Of a stretch of 46,166 nucleotides of DNA, positions 9,882 to 19,180 are shown piece by piece. Origin of the DNA: Carideicomes alvinocaridis (GTDB lineage Bacteria; Pseudomonadota; Alphaproteobacteria; Rhodobacterales; Rhodobacteraceae); contig SRJI02000039.1 of NCBI GenBank assembly GCA_005473895.2, forward strand, positions 1 to 46,166. Reading direction: 5' to 3'. The stretch's first letter is position 1, and each line of letters starts with the position of its first letter. Under the pieces are notes generated by a model. It saw nothing but the letters and a program-made list of their open reading frames with translations. It did not search any database and was not told the origin of the DNA. A program made the translations under genes and the position numbers.

Positions 9882-10216
9882 TCATCTGGCACAACCCCCG
9901 CTGCTCCAAGTCGCGGCAGACCCTCGCCCTGCTGGAGGAGAAGGGCCACGCCCCCGAGATCCGCCGCTACCTGGAGGATGCGCCCAGCGAGGCCGAGATC
10001 CGCGAGGCGCTGGCGCAGCTCGGCCGCCCGGCCATCGAGATGATGCGCCCGAAGGAGGCCGCCTTCCGCGAGGCCGGCCTCGCCAAGGACAGCCCCGAGG
10101 AGGCGCTGATCGCCGCCATGGCCGCCCATCCGATCCTCATCGAACGCCCGATCCTCTTCGCCAATGGCCGCGCCGCCCTCGGCCGCCCGCCCGAAGCGGT
10201 GCTCGACATCCTCTGA
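9878..10216 (+). CDS. arsC: ArsC/Spx-family reductase, arsenate reductase (glutaredoxin) type
   Basis: A 112-aa thioredoxin-fold protein beginning HNPRCSKSR with the single catalytic Cys at residue 9. Three arginines that bind arsenate in R773 ArsC (R60, R94, R107) have equivalents at R57, R90 and R103, the last in GRPPE. This favours a real glutaredoxin-dependent arsenate reductase over Spx or YffB relatives. It overlaps pyrD by 4 bp (ATGA). No arsenite exporter or ArsR is nearby, so it may be a housekeeping copy rather than part of a resistance operon. The repeat pair follows its stop. Confidence 0.85.
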   Translation: MIIWHNPRCSKSRQTLALLEEKGHAPEIRRYLEDAPSEAEIREALAQLGRPAIEMMRPKEAAFREAGLAKDSPEEALIAAMAAHPILIERPILFANGRAALGRPPEAVLDIL

Positions 10217-10242
10217 CCCCGCCGCCCCCCGGCGCCCCCCAA

Positions 10243-10304
10243 CCGCTTCTCTGGTCCATAAATATGGCGGGGTGAGGAGCGCAGCGACGAGGGGCAGCGC
10301 CCCT
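10243..10304. repeat. Dispersed intergenic repeat, copy 1
   Basis: A 62-bp element starting CCGCTTCT and carrying CCATAAATATGGCGGGG at 10256-10272, then a GC-rich tail ending in the hairpin AGGGGC-AGC-GCCCCT (10290-10304), followed by TTTT. It recurs 110 bp downstream with 4 differences. It sits between two convergent genes and may act as a terminator for arsC. Confidence 0.85.
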
Positions 10305-10352
10305 TTTCCCGGCCCGCCACGAGCACCCCTGCCGCCGCCGTCGCACAGCCCC

Positions 10353-10414
10353 CCGCTTCTTCGGTCCACAAATATGGCGGGGTGAGGAGCGCAGCGACGA
10401 GGGGCAGCGCCCCT
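10353..10414. repeat. Dispersed intergenic repeat, copy 2
   Basis: A second direct copy of the 62-bp element. The core reads CCACAAATATGGCGGGG, and the tail hairpin is unchanged at 10400-10414. It ends 12 bp before the stop of the convergent MATE gene. Confidence 0.85.
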
Positions 10415-10426
10415 GCCCGGCCGGTG

Positions 10427-11752
10427 CTAGAGCGCCCCCGACGCCACGCCGCGCTCCAGCGCCGGGTAGCGCAGGCCCAGCGTCGCCGCCCGCGCCACGA
10501 AGGACACGAGCAGCGCCGCCCAGAGCCCGTGATTGCCCAGCAGGGGGACCAGCGCCAGCACCATGGCGAAATAGGCCAGCGCCGAGAGGATCATCATGTT
10601 GCGCATGTCGCGCGACCGGGTGGCGCCGATGAAGATTCCGTCCAGCAGGTAGCTCGCCACGCTCAGCACCGGCACCGCCACCATCCAGGGCAGGTAGATC
10701 CGCGCCGCCGCCTGCACCTCCGGCACCTTGGCCATCAGGTCGATGATCGCCGGCCCCGCCAGGGCGAAGAAGACCGACATCAGCAGCGCCCCGGCGCCGG
10801 ACCAGATCGCCGACAGGCGGATGCTTTCGCGCAGGCGGACGAGGCTCGCCGCGCCGACGGCCTGGGCCACCAGCGCCTCGGCGGCAAAGGCGAAGCCGTC
10901 AAGGATATAGGCGGAGGTGGTGATGAACTGCATCAGGATGTGGTTCGCGGCCAGAGCCACCTCGCCGAAGCGGGCCCCCACGAACAGGAAGGAGGTCATG
11001 ATCGCCATCAGCGCCAGCGAGCGGACCAGGATGTCGAGGTTGACCGCCATCATCCGCCTCAGCCGCGCCGCGTCGAAGATCCGCGGCCAGTCGCGCCATG
11101 CGGGGTTTGCGAAGGTGTCGCGGCAGAACCACAGCCCCACCGCCACGCCGGACCATTCGGCCAGGAAGGTGGCCAGGGCGACGCCTTCCACCCCCCAGCC
11201 AAGCCCCAGCACGAACCACAGGTCCAGCGCGATGTTCAGCCCGTTCATCCAGAGCTGGATCGCCAGCACCGCGCGGGTCCGCTCGAGCGCGATGAGCCAG
11301 CCGTTGATGCCGAAGAGCGCGATCGCCGCCGGGGCCGACCAGATGCGGATCGCCATGTAGCCCTGCGCCAGGCTCTCGACCTCCGCGGTGGCCGGCGCCA
11401 GCAGGAAGGCCGCGCGGAAGAGCGCCCATTGCAGCGCGATCAGCGCCAGCCCCGCTGCGCCGGCGATGATCAGGGCGCGCACCAGGATCGCGGTCACCTC
11501 GCCCTCGCGCCCGGCGCCGCGGGCCTGCCCGGCCAGCCCGGTGGTCCCCATCCGCAGGAACCCGAAGACCCAGTAGAGCGTGCCCAGGACCACCACGCCC
11601 AGCCCCACCGCGCCGATCGGCGCCGCCTCTCCGATCTGGCCCACCACGCCGGTATCGACGAGGCCCAGGATGGGCACCGTGGCGTTCGACAGCACGATGG
11701 GCAGCGCGATGCGCAGCACCCGGCGGTGGGTCAGCCGGGCGGTGTCACTCAT
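10427..11752 (-). CDS. MATE-family efflux transporter (DinF-like)
   Basis: A 441-aa integral inner-membrane protein with about 12 transmembrane helices, typical of MATE exporters that push cationic organic compounds out with H+ or Na+. The N-terminal bundle opens with RIALPIVLSNATVPILGLVDT and VGQIGEAAPIGAVGLG, matching the DinF branch. The second bundle repeats the pattern at NLDILVRSLALM and FGEVALAANHILMQ. The ATG at 11752 lies 8 bp inside the upstream thioesterase gene (ATGAGTGA), so it is the last gene of a three-gene overlapping unit. The substrate is unknown. Confidence 0.93.
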   Translation of the reverse strand: MSDTARLTHRRVLRIALPIVLSNATVPILGLVDTGVVGQIGEAAPIGAVGLGVVVLGTLYWVFGFLRMGTTGLAGQARGAGREGEVTAILVRALIIAGAAGLALIALQWALFRAAFLLAPATAEVESLAQGYMAIRIWSAPAAIALFGINGWLIALERTRAVLAIQLWMNGLNIALDLWFVLGLGWGVEGVALATFLAEWSGVAVGLWFCRDTFANPAWRDWPRIFDAARLRRMMAVNLDILVRSLALMAIMTSFLFVGARFGEVALAANHILMQFITTSAYILDGFAFAAEALVAQAVGAASLVRLRESIRLSAIWSGAGALLMSVFFALAGPAIIDLMAKVPEVQAAARIYLPWMVAVPVLSVASYLLDGIFIGATRSRDMRNMMILSALAYFAMVLALVPLLGNHGLWAALLVSFVARAATLGLRYPALERGVASGAL

Positions 11753-12251
11753 CGCGCGACGGCATCAGGAAATGGCCCGTCGCCTGCGCGAACAGCCGGT
11801 CGCGATTGTCCTGCCACGCTTCCACCTGCACCGAGGCATAGCGCCGGCCCGAGCGGTTCACCCGCGCCCGCGCATAGGCATCCCGCGGCAGGCCGGAGCG
11901 CAGGTAGTCGACGGTGAAGTCGATGGTCTTGGGCAGCGGCGGCAACCGCTGCTCCAGCGCGTCGGGGTCCAGCCTGCCGCTTTCGATCCCGTCCCAGATC
12001 ATCGCCCAGCCCAGCTCCACGATGGCGGCGCTCTCGAGGAAGGAGGCAGTGACCCCGCCATGGATCGCCGGCAGCATGGGGTTGCCGATGATCTTTTCCG
12101 AATAGCGCAGCACCGCGGTCAGCTCGTCGCCGCGCCGGTCGAAGGAGATGCCGAGGAATTTCATGTAGGGCACCGACTCTACCAGCGCCGACAGCGCGGT
12201 GTCCCGCCGCTGCTTCACCACCTGGACCGGCTCGGGTTTCTTCCAGCTCAT
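11745..12251 (-). CDS. PaaI-type hotdog thioesterase
   Basis: A 168-aa hotdog-fold protein of the PaaI/YbgC superfamily, expected to hydrolyse acyl-CoA or aryl-CoA thioesters. The fold signature is NPMLPAIHGGVTASFLESAA (HGG with a downstream acidic residue on the long helix) followed by the strand pair KTIDFTVDYLRSG and ARARVNRSGRR. It is slightly longer than its neighbour because of an insert after the helix. It overlaps that upstream thioesterase by 4 bp and the MATE gene by 8 bp. Two thioesterases side by side may form a heteromer or act on different CoA esters; this is inference. Confidence 0.85.
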   Translation of the reverse strand: MSWKKPEPVQVVKQRRDTALSALVESVPYMKFLGISFDRRGDELTAVLRYSEKIIGNPMLPAIHGGVTASFLESAAIVELGWAMIWDGIESGRLDPDALEQRLPPLPKTIDFTVDYLRSGLPRDAYARARVNRSGRRYASVQVEAWQDNRDRLFAQATGHFLMPSRDE

Positions 12252-12673
12252 CGGCGACGCTCCACGGTAAAGGCGCCGTTGGCGCGGGCGACGGGGCGGG
12301 TCTCGTCCTCGTCATAGGCCGTGGCGGTGACGAAGGCGACAGAGCGGGTCAGCCGGTAGCATTCCGCATGGGTGGTGATCGCCTGGCCGGGGGTGGCGGG
12401 CCGCATGTAGTCGATCCGCAGGTCGATGGTGGCCGTGACGCCGGGATTGTCCGGATGCGCGATGGCCGCGGCGCCGCAGCAGGTGTCCATCAGCGCCGAA
12501 ACCGCGCCGCCATGGATCACGCCGGTCTCGGGATCGCCCACCAGCCGCGCGTCGTAAGGCATGCGGGCAACCGCCCGGCCATTCTCCACCGTCAGGAATT
12601 CCATGTTCAGCTCGCGGGCGAAGGGGATCGCCTCGGAAAACTGGCGAGCTATGGTGGTCTTGTCTGCTGCCAT
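12248..12673 (-). CDS. PaaI-type hotdog thioesterase
   Basis: A 141-aa PaaI-like acyl-CoA thioesterase. GVIHGGAVSALMDTCCGAAA carries the HGG motif and the Asp on the central helix that activates water in this family. ATIDLRIDYMRPA is the usual following strand. The start at 12673 (MAADKTTIARQF) has GAGAGG 5 bases upstream; an extension upstream has no family similarity. It is first of the thioesterase-thioesterase-MATE unit and divergent from a MerR gene 111 bp away, which may control it. Confidence 0.87.
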   Translation of the reverse strand: MAADKTTIARQFSEAIPFARELNMEFLTVENGRAVARMPYDARLVGDPETGVIHGGAVSALMDTCCGAAAIAHPDNPGVTATIDLRIDYMRPATPGQAITTHAECYRLTRSVAFVTATAYDEDETRPVARANGAFTVERRR

Positions 12674-12784
12674 TGGCCTCTCCGGTGACTGGCGGGCACT
12701 ATGGGGGGCAATCCGCGCCGCCTGCAAGCCGGGCGGTTGCCCTTCCCGCCACGGCACCATAATTTCCCGCGGAGGAGCATGGCC

Positions 12785-13159
12785 ATGAGTGACGAAACCC
12801 GCCTCACCTTCAAGGAAATGTGCGCGAAGTTCGATGTGACTCCGCGCACGTTGCGGTATTACGAGTATATCGAATTGCTGGCCCCCGAACGGCAGGGGCG
12901 CGCCCGCTTCTACGGCCCCCGGGAAATCGCGCGGATGACGCTGATCCTGCGCGGCCGCCGCTTCGGCTTTCAGCTCGAGGTCATCCGCCAATGGCTCCAG
13001 ATGTACGAGCGCGAGGGCACGCGGGCCCAGATGGAGACCTGGGTGCGGATCGCCGACGACCAGCTGCGCGAGCTGGCCGAGCAGCGCGCCCAGCTCGAAG
13101 AGGCCATGACCGAACTGCGCGATCTCCGCGACGAGGTCGAATCGACCTTGCGGTCCTGA
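12785..13159 (+). CDS. MerR-family transcriptional regulator (first of a tandem pair)
   Basis: A 124-aa MerR-type activator/repressor. Residues about 8-75 form the winged helix-turn-helix: TFKEMCAKFDVTPRTLRYYE, then ILRGRRFGFQLEVIRQWL. Residues 80-120 form a long coiled coil (LRELAEQRAQLEEAMTEL) for dimerisation. No C-terminal metal-binding Cys cluster is present. This argues against metal sensing and fits the fatty-acid/branched-chain acyl-CoA branch of MerR. The ATG at 12785 has GGAGGAG 7 bases upstream, better spaced than the ATG at 12779. It is closely related to the next MerR gene and divergent from the thioesterases. Confidence 0.9.
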   Translation: MSDETRLTFKEMCAKFDVTPRTLRYYEYIELLAPERQGRARFYGPREIARMTLILRGRRFGFQLEVIRQWLQMYEREGTRAQMETWVRIADDQLRELAEQRAQLEEAMTELRDLRDEVESTLRS

Positions 13160-13293
13160 CCCCCACTGACGCGCCCGCCCTTCTCTTGCCGTCCTGCTGA
13201 GCCAATCTGACGCACCCGCGACATCCGGGCCGACGGCTCATTTCCCTGCGCCGCGGGCGTCCTTGACGACAGGAAACTGTCGCGCGCGGCGGC

Positions 13294-13356
13294 TGACGTT
13301 GAATGATCTTACGTCAACTTTTTTCTGACGCCACGTCCCGCTTACGTTAGCGTCAA
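13294..13356 (+). promoter_or_regulatory. Cluster of ACGT-containing operator-like elements upstream of the second MerR gene
   Basis: Within 63 bp there is a perfect inverted repeat TGACGT (13294-13299) and ACGTCA (13311-13316). The words CTTACGTCAA (13308-13317) and CTTACGTTAGCGTCAA (13341-13356) follow. The base composition is visibly more AT-rich than the flanks. It lies 72 bp before the second MerR start, the right place for autoregulation and for control of the beta-oxidation genes beyond. I cannot fix the promoter hexamers with confidence. Confidence 0.5.
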
Positions 13357-13427
13357 TTGCCGTTGTATCGAGGGGCCAAACGGAACACATGGCCGCCATC
13401 GAACACCGCTTTCGAAGGCAAGAACAA

Positions 13428-13829
13428 ATGACCGACCAACTGATGACCATTCGCGAGATGTGCGACACCTACGAGGTGACCCCGCGCACCCTGCGGTTCT
13501 ACGAGGCAAAGGAACTGATCTTCCCGATCAGGGAAGGGCAGAAGCGGCTCTTCACCCGGCGCGACCGCGCTCGGCTCAAGCTGATCCTGCGCGGCAAGCG
13601 CTTCGGCTTCAGCCTGGAGGAAATCCGCCAGCTTCTGGATCTCTACGACATGGGCGACCAGCAGCAGACGCAGCTCGCCCGGACCTACGACGTCGCGAAG
13701 GAGCGGCTCGCCGTGATGGAGAGCCAGCGCGACGAGCTGAACGAAGCCATCGAGGAGCTTCGCGAACAGCTGGACTGGGGCGACAAGATGCTCGCCTCGC
13801 TCAAGACCGAGAAAAAGGCCGCCGAGTAG
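13428..13829 (+). CDS. MerR-family transcriptional regulator (second of a tandem pair)
   Basis: A 133-aa MerR-type regulator paralogous to the one at 12785. It has the same DNA-binding words ([39 protein letters not shown]) and a C-terminal coiled coil ([18 protein letters not shown]) ending in a Lys/Ala-rich tail. The start at 13428 aligns with the paralogue's N-terminus. An in-frame ATG at 13389 would add 13 residues. It ends 32 bp before the first acyl-CoA dehydrogenase in the same direction, so it probably belongs to, and regulates, that operon. Confidence 0.9.
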   Translation: MTDQLMTIREMCDTYEVTPRTLRFYEAKELIFPIREGQKRLFTRRDRARLKLILRGKRFGFSLEEIRQLLDLYDMGDQQQTQLARTYDVAKERLAVMESQRDELNEAIEELREQLDWGDKMLASLKTEKKAAE

Positions 13830-13861
13830 GCGGCCGCCCGCCATCCGAGAGGAGAGACGAG

Positions 13862-15643
13862 ATGCCGCGCTACACAGCTCCCACCAAGGACATGCAGTTC
13901 ATCCTGCACGATGTCCTGAAGGCCACCCAGTCGGGGATCCCCGGCTATGACGAGCTGGAGGCGGATTTCACCTCGGCGATCCTCGAGGAGGCGGGCAAGC
14001 TGTCCTCCGAGGTCCTGTTCCCGCTGAACCCGGTGGGCGACCGCGAGGGCTGCACCCTGGAAAACGGCGTCGTCCGCACGCCGACGGGCTTCAAGGCCGC
14101 CTTCGACAAGCTGCGCGAAGGCGGCTGGCCCGGGCTCGACCTGCCGGAGGAATTCGGCGGCCAGGGCATGCCGCACGTGATGCGCACGGCGACGGGGGAA
14201 ATGTTCTCCTCCGCGAACCAGGCCTTCACCATGTACGAGGGCCTGACCCACGGCGCGTCCTCGGCGATCCTCGCCCACGGCACCGACCAGCAGAAGGCCA
14301 CCTACCTGCCCAACATGGTCTCCTGCGAGTGGACCGGCACCATGAACCTGACCGAGCCGCATTGCGGCACCGACTTGGGGATGATGCGCACCAAGGCAGA
14401 GCCGCAGGATGACGGGACCTATTCCGTCACCGGGCAGAAGATCTTCATCTCCGCCGGCGAACACGACATGGCGGACAACATCATTCACCTCGTGCTGGCC
14501 AAGATCCCCGGCGGCCCCGAGGGCATCAAGGGCGTGTCGCTGTTCATCGTGCCCAAGTTCCTGGTGAACGAGGATGGCAGCCTCGGCGCGCGCAACGGCG
14601 TGTCCTGCGGCAAGCTCGAAGAGAAGATGGGCATTCACGGCAATGCCACCTGCGTCATGAACTACGACGGCGCGACCGGCTACCTCCTGGGCGAGGCGCA
14701 CAAGGGGATGCGCGCCATGTTCACCATGATGAACGAGGCCCGGCTCGGCGTCGCCATGCAGGGGCTCGCACAGGCCGAGGTCGCCTACCAGAACGCCATC
14801 GACTACGCGCAGGACCGGCTTCAGGGCCGCGACGTGACCGGTGCGAAGAACCCCGACGGCCCGGCCGACCCGATCATCGTCCACCCGGACGTGCGCCGCG
14901 CGCTGATGGACCAGAAAAGCTTTGCCGAGGGCGCGCGCGCCTTCATCCTCTGGGGGTCCTCGATGCTCGACCGGGCGCACCGGCTGGAGGACAAGGAGGC
15001 CGATGGCCTGATCTCGCTGCTGACTCCGGTGCTCAAGGGCTTCCTCACCGACGAGGGCTTCGACATGACCATCAAGGCCCAGCAGGTCTATGGCGGTCAC
15101 GGCTACATCGAGGAATGGGGCATGTCGCAATATGCCCGCGACGCCCGCATCGCGATGATCTACGAGGGTGCCAACGGCGTCCAGGCGCTGGACCTCGTGG
15201 GCCGCAAGCTGGCCGCGGACGGCGGCAAGCACGTGATGGGCTTCTTCGAGCTGATCAAGGGCTTCATCAAGGAAAACGCGGGCCAGGACGCCGAGTTCGA
15301 CGCGCAGTTCCTCGAGCCGCTCAAGAAGGCGTCCAAGGACCTGCAGGCCTCGGCCATGTTCTTCATGCAGAAGGGCATGAAGGATCCCAACGCGGCGCTC
15401 GCCGGGTCCAACGACTTCATGCACCTCTTCGGCCATGTCTGCCTTGGCTACATGTGGGCCCGCATGGGGCTGGCCGCGAAGGCCGCGCTGGCAGCCGGCG
15501 CCTCCGACGCCACGTTCTACGAGACGAAGCTGGCCACGGGGCGCTATTACATGGCACGCAGGCTGCCGGCGACCGCCATGCACCTGGCCCGGATCGAAAG
15601 CGGGTCCGAGCCGGTGATGGCGCTGGAGGCCGCGAACTTTTGA
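13862..15643 (+). CDS. Acyl-CoA dehydrogenase, 593-aa DmdC-like type
   Basis: An FAD enzyme that introduces the alpha-beta double bond into an acyl-CoA. Length and architecture (N-terminal, middle and C-terminal ACAD domains plus an extra C-terminal helical domain from about residue 470) match the 3-methylmercaptopropionyl-CoA dehydrogenase DmdC and its fatty-acyl relatives. The substrate cannot be decided from sequence. Catalytic Glu is expected in [20 protein letters not shown], the usual short/medium-chain position. [13 protein letters not shown] and [12 protein letters not shown] are FAD/substrate loops. GAGGAGAGACGAG precedes the ATG. Neighbours (second ACAD, thiolase, FadJ) make fatty-acid oxidation the most likely setting. 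Confidence 0.9.
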   Translation: MPRYTAPTKDMQFILHDVLKATQSGIPGYDELEADFTSAILEEAGKLSSEVLFPLNPVGDREGCTLENGVVRTPTGFKAAFDKLREGGWPGLDLPEEFGGQGMPHVMRTATGEMFSSANQAFTMYEGLTHGASSAILAHGTDQQKATYLPNMVSCEWTGTMNLTEPHCGTDLGMMRTKAEPQDDGTYSVTGQKIFISAGEHDMADNIIHLVLAKIPGGPEGIKGVSLFIVPKFLVNEDGSLGARNGVSCGKLEEKMGIHGNATCVMNYDGATGYLLGEAHKGMRAMFTMMNEARLGVAMQGLAQAEVAYQNAIDYAQDRLQGRDVTGAKNPDGPADPIIVHPDVRRALMDQKSFAEGARAFILWGSSMLDRAHRLEDKEADGLISLLTPVLKGFLTDEGFDMTIKAQQVYGGHGYIEEWGMSQYARDARIAMIYEGANGVQALDLVGRKLAADGGKHVMGFFELIKGFIKENAGQDAEFDAQFLEPLKKASKDLQASAMFFMQKGMKDPNAALAGSNDFMHLFGHVCLGYMWARMGLAAKAALAAGASDATFYETKLATGRYYMARRLPATAMHLARIESGSEPVMALEAANF

Positions 15644-15715
15644 CCGGCGGCGCGTGACCCGCGCTGCCGACGATCCGGGCGCGCCCATCGCGCGCCCGGA
15701 ACCCGAGGAGGAGAG

Positions 15716-15928
15716 ATGCCGAAACGCTTCCGCCTGACCCGCCGCTTCCCGGTCGCCATGACCGAGGACGGTTATCGCCGGCTGAAGCGGTTCGCGCAGG
15801 ACTCGGGGCTCGACGAGGGGGAGGCGCTGTCCTTCCTCTTCGAGAACTTCGACAGCGTGATCGACGAGGACACGTTCGCGCACCGGCTCCGCCTGTTCAA
15901 TTCGGAGCTGGAGGCGCGCAAGCGCTGA
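15716..15928 (+). CDS. Small protein with a ribbon-helix-helix-like pattern
   Basis: A 70-aa protein I cannot place in a named family. It has a strong RBS (GAGGAGGAG) and lies between two acyl-CoA dehydrogenase genes in the same direction, 22 bp before the second, so it is very probably real. The order strand RFPVAM, turn TED, helix [13 protein letters not shown], turn DEGE, helix [12 protein letters not shown] resembles a ribbon-helix-helix DNA-binding unit. A charged C-terminal helix follows ([15 protein letters not shown]). A small regulator or a structural partner of the dehydrogenases are both possible. Confidence 0.7.
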   Translation: MPKRFRLTRRFPVAMTEDGYRRLKRFAQDSGLDEGEALSFLFENFDSVIDEDTFAHRLRLFNSELEARKR

Positions 15929-15950
15929 CATAGGGGGAGGAGGGACCCGC

Positions 15951-17102
15951 ATGACATCGAGCTGGATGACCGACGAGCACAGGATGCTCGCCGAGATGAC
16001 CGCGAAATTCATCAACGACGAATGGGCACAGCACTATCCGCGCTGGCGCAAGCAGGGCGAGATGGATCGCTCCACCTGGGCACAGGCGGGCGAGCTGGGG
16101 CTGCTCTGCCCCTCCATCCCCGAGGAATATGGCGGGGCGGGCGGCGATTTCGGCCACGAGGCGGTGATCCTGATGGAAGCCTCCCGCGCCAACCTCGCGT
16201 CGTGGGGGCACGGCATCCACTCGGGCATCGTGGCGCATTACGTGCTGGCCTACGGCACCGAGGAGCAGAAGAAACGCTGGCTGCCCGGCATGGTCTCGGG
16301 CGAGATCGTGGGCGCGCTGGCGATGACCGAACCCTCGGGCGGCTCGGACGTGCAGAATCTCAAGACCCGCGCGGTGCGCGAGGGCAATTCCTACCGGCTT
16401 TCGGGACAGAAGACCTTCATCACCAACGGCCAGCACGCGAACCTGATCGTCGTGGCGGCCAAGACCGACCCCAAGCAGGGCGCCAAGGGCACCTCGCTCG
16501 TGGTGGTGGAGACCGACGGGGCCGAGGGCTTTTCCCGCGGGCGCAACCTCGAAAAGATCGGCGCCCATGCGGCGGACACGTCGGAGCTGTTCTTCGACAA
16601 CGTCGAGATCGCGCCGGAGAACATCCTGGGCGGCGAAGAGGGCCGCGGCTTCTACCAGATGATGAACCAGCTGCCGCAGGAGCGGCTGATCATCGGCTGC
16701 GGCGCCGTGGGCGCCATGGAGGGCGCGGTGGAGCGCACCATCGCCTATTGCAACGAGCGCGAGGCCTTCGGCGGCCCGATCATGCAGTTCCAGAACACCC
16801 GCTTCAAGCTGGCCGAATGCCTGACCAAGACCAAGGTGGCGCGCGCCTTCCTTGACGAATGCATCGCGGAGCACCTGAAGGGCGAGCTGTCGGTGGAGAA
16901 GGCGGCGATGGCGAAATACTGGCTGACCGACACCCAGGGCGAGGTGCTGGACGAATGCCTGCAACTGCATGGCGGCTACGGCTTCATGCAGGAATACGCG
17001 GTGGCCGAGATGTGGACCGACGCGCGGGTCCAGCGCATCTATGGCGGCACCAACGAGATCATGAAGGAGCTGATCGCGCGCGGCTTCGCGGGGCGCGCCT
17101 GA
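15951..17102 (+). CDS. Acyl-CoA dehydrogenase, long-chain (LCAD) type
   Basis: A 383-aa flavoprotein of standard ACAD length. [20 protein letters not shown] and [12 protein letters not shown] bind FAD and substrate. The C-terminus [15 protein letters not shown] is strikingly like mammalian long-chain ACAD. Gly stands where the short/medium-chain enzymes carry the catalytic Glu, and the base should instead be Glu in LPQERLIIG, the position used by LCAD and isovaleryl-CoA dehydrogenase. It probably handles long or branched acyl-CoA, complementing the DmdC-like enzyme upstream. The ATG at 15951 follows GGGGGAGGAGGGA. Confidence 0.93.
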   Translation: MTSSWMTDEHRMLAEMTAKFINDEWAQHYPRWRKQGEMDRSTWAQAGELGLLCPSIPEEYGGAGGDFGHEAVILMEASRANLASWGHGIHSGIVAHYVLAYGTEEQKKRWLPGMVSGEIVGALAMTEPSGGSDVQNLKTRAVREGNSYRLSGQKTFITNGQHANLIVVAAKTDPKQGAKGTSLVVVETDGAEGFSRGRNLEKIGAHAADTSELFFDNVEIAPENILGGEEGRGFYQMMNQLPQERLIIGCGAVGAMEGAVERTIAYCNEREAFGGPIMQFQNTRFKLAECLTKTKVARAFLDECIAEHLKGELSVEKAAMAKYWLTDTQGEVLDECLQLHGGYGFMQEYAVAEMWTDARVQRIYGGTNEIMKELIARGFAGRA

Positions 17103-17165
17103 TGGCCCGGCCGTCGGGATATCGGACGGGTCAGGGAGGCTCACGGTAACCGGGCGCGTTTACAA

Positions 17166-17229
17166 AGGGTGAAGGGCCCCTTCACCCTACCAAGAAAACT
17201 CCACGGGGGCTGGCAATGGAACGCCATTG
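17166..17229. repeat. Two inverted repeats in the ACAD-GST gap
   Basis: AGGGTGAAGGG (17166-17176) and its perfect complement (17178-17188) give an 11-bp hairpin around a single base. A second, CAATGG-AACG-CCATTG, lies at 17214-17229. Neither is followed by a T run, so a simple terminator is unlikely. They may be an RNA-processing stem or regulator sites for the downstream GST-thiolase-fadJ genes. The rest of the 191-bp gap shows nothing recognisable. Confidence 0.5.
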
Positions 17230-17293
17230 GTTCAAGAACAATTGGCGGCGGGTGTGAAACCCCCGGCCCGACACGGGTCAAAGGGAGAAACGG

Positions 17294-17932
17294 ATGACGA
17301 TGAAGCTCTATTGTTTCGGCGAGAGCGGCAATTCCTACAAGGCCGCCCTGCCCCTGCAGCTGTCGGGCCTCGACTGGACGCCGGTGAAGGTGGATTTCTT
17401 CGGCGGCGAGACCCGGGCGTCCGAATACCGCGCCGAGGTCAACGCCATGGGCGAGGCGCCGGTGCTGGTGGACGGTGACGTGAAGCTGTCGCAGTCCGGC
17501 GTGATCCAGATGTATATCTCGGAGAAGTCCGGCAAGTTCGGCGGCGCCACGCCGGAACAGGCGCGCGAGGTGCTGCGCTGGGTTTTCTGGGACAACCACA
17601 AGCTGTCCTCCATGGCCGGCATGACCCGGTTCCTGGCGAATTTCCTGCCGGAAAAGCACCGCAACCCGGATGTCATCGCCTTCAACCAGGGCCGCCTGAA
17701 ATCCGCCTATGCCACGCTCGACGCCCATCTGAAGGGCCGCGACTGGATCGTGGGGGACGGCCCCACCAACGCCGATTTCTCCTGCTGCGGCTACCTCTTC
17801 TACCCCGAACCTTTCGGTTTCGACCGGGCGGACTGGCCCGAGATCGACCGCTGGCTGTCCAACATCGAAGCGCTGGACGGCTGGAAACACCCCTATGACC
17901 TGATGCCCGGCCACCCGTCGGACCGGGCGTGA
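17294..17932 (+). CDS. Glutathione S-transferase family protein
   Basis: A 212-aa cytosolic GST. The N-terminal thioredoxin-like domain has GESGNSYKAAL at the active-site position and GEAPVLVDGDVKLSQSGVI (cis-Pro and the Gln-Ser glutathione-binding pair). The helical C-terminal domain carries WIVGDGPTNADFSCCGYLF, with the N-capping box motif of the family. It sits 13 bp before the thiolase in the beta-oxidation operon. A role in handling reactive enoyl-CoA or other electrophiles is plausible but inferred only. The RBS is GGGAGAAACGG. Confidence 0.9.
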   Translation: MTMKLYCFGESGNSYKAALPLQLSGLDWTPVKVDFFGGETRASEYRAEVNAMGEAPVLVDGDVKLSQSGVIQMYISEKSGKFGGATPEQAREVLRWVFWDNHKLSSMAGMTRFLANFLPEKHRNPDVIAFNQGRLKSAYATLDAHLKGRDWIVGDGPTNADFSCCGYLFYPEPFGFDRADWPEIDRWLSNIEALDGWKHPYDLMPGHPSDRA

Positions 17933-17945
17933 CAAGGAGGACGAC

Positions 17946-19157
<1,212 letters not shown>

Positions 19158-19180
19158 TTCCGGGACAAGGAGACAGGATC

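Noticed and set aside
9878-10216. An arsenic-resistance operon
   Set aside because: Only the ArsC-type reductase is present. Neighbours are pyrD and a MATE gene, with no ArsR, ArsB or Acr3.
13685-16015. A 776-codon minus-strand frame opposite the DmdC-like gene
   Set aside because: It is antisense to a conserved acyl-CoA dehydrogenase and has shadow-type composition.
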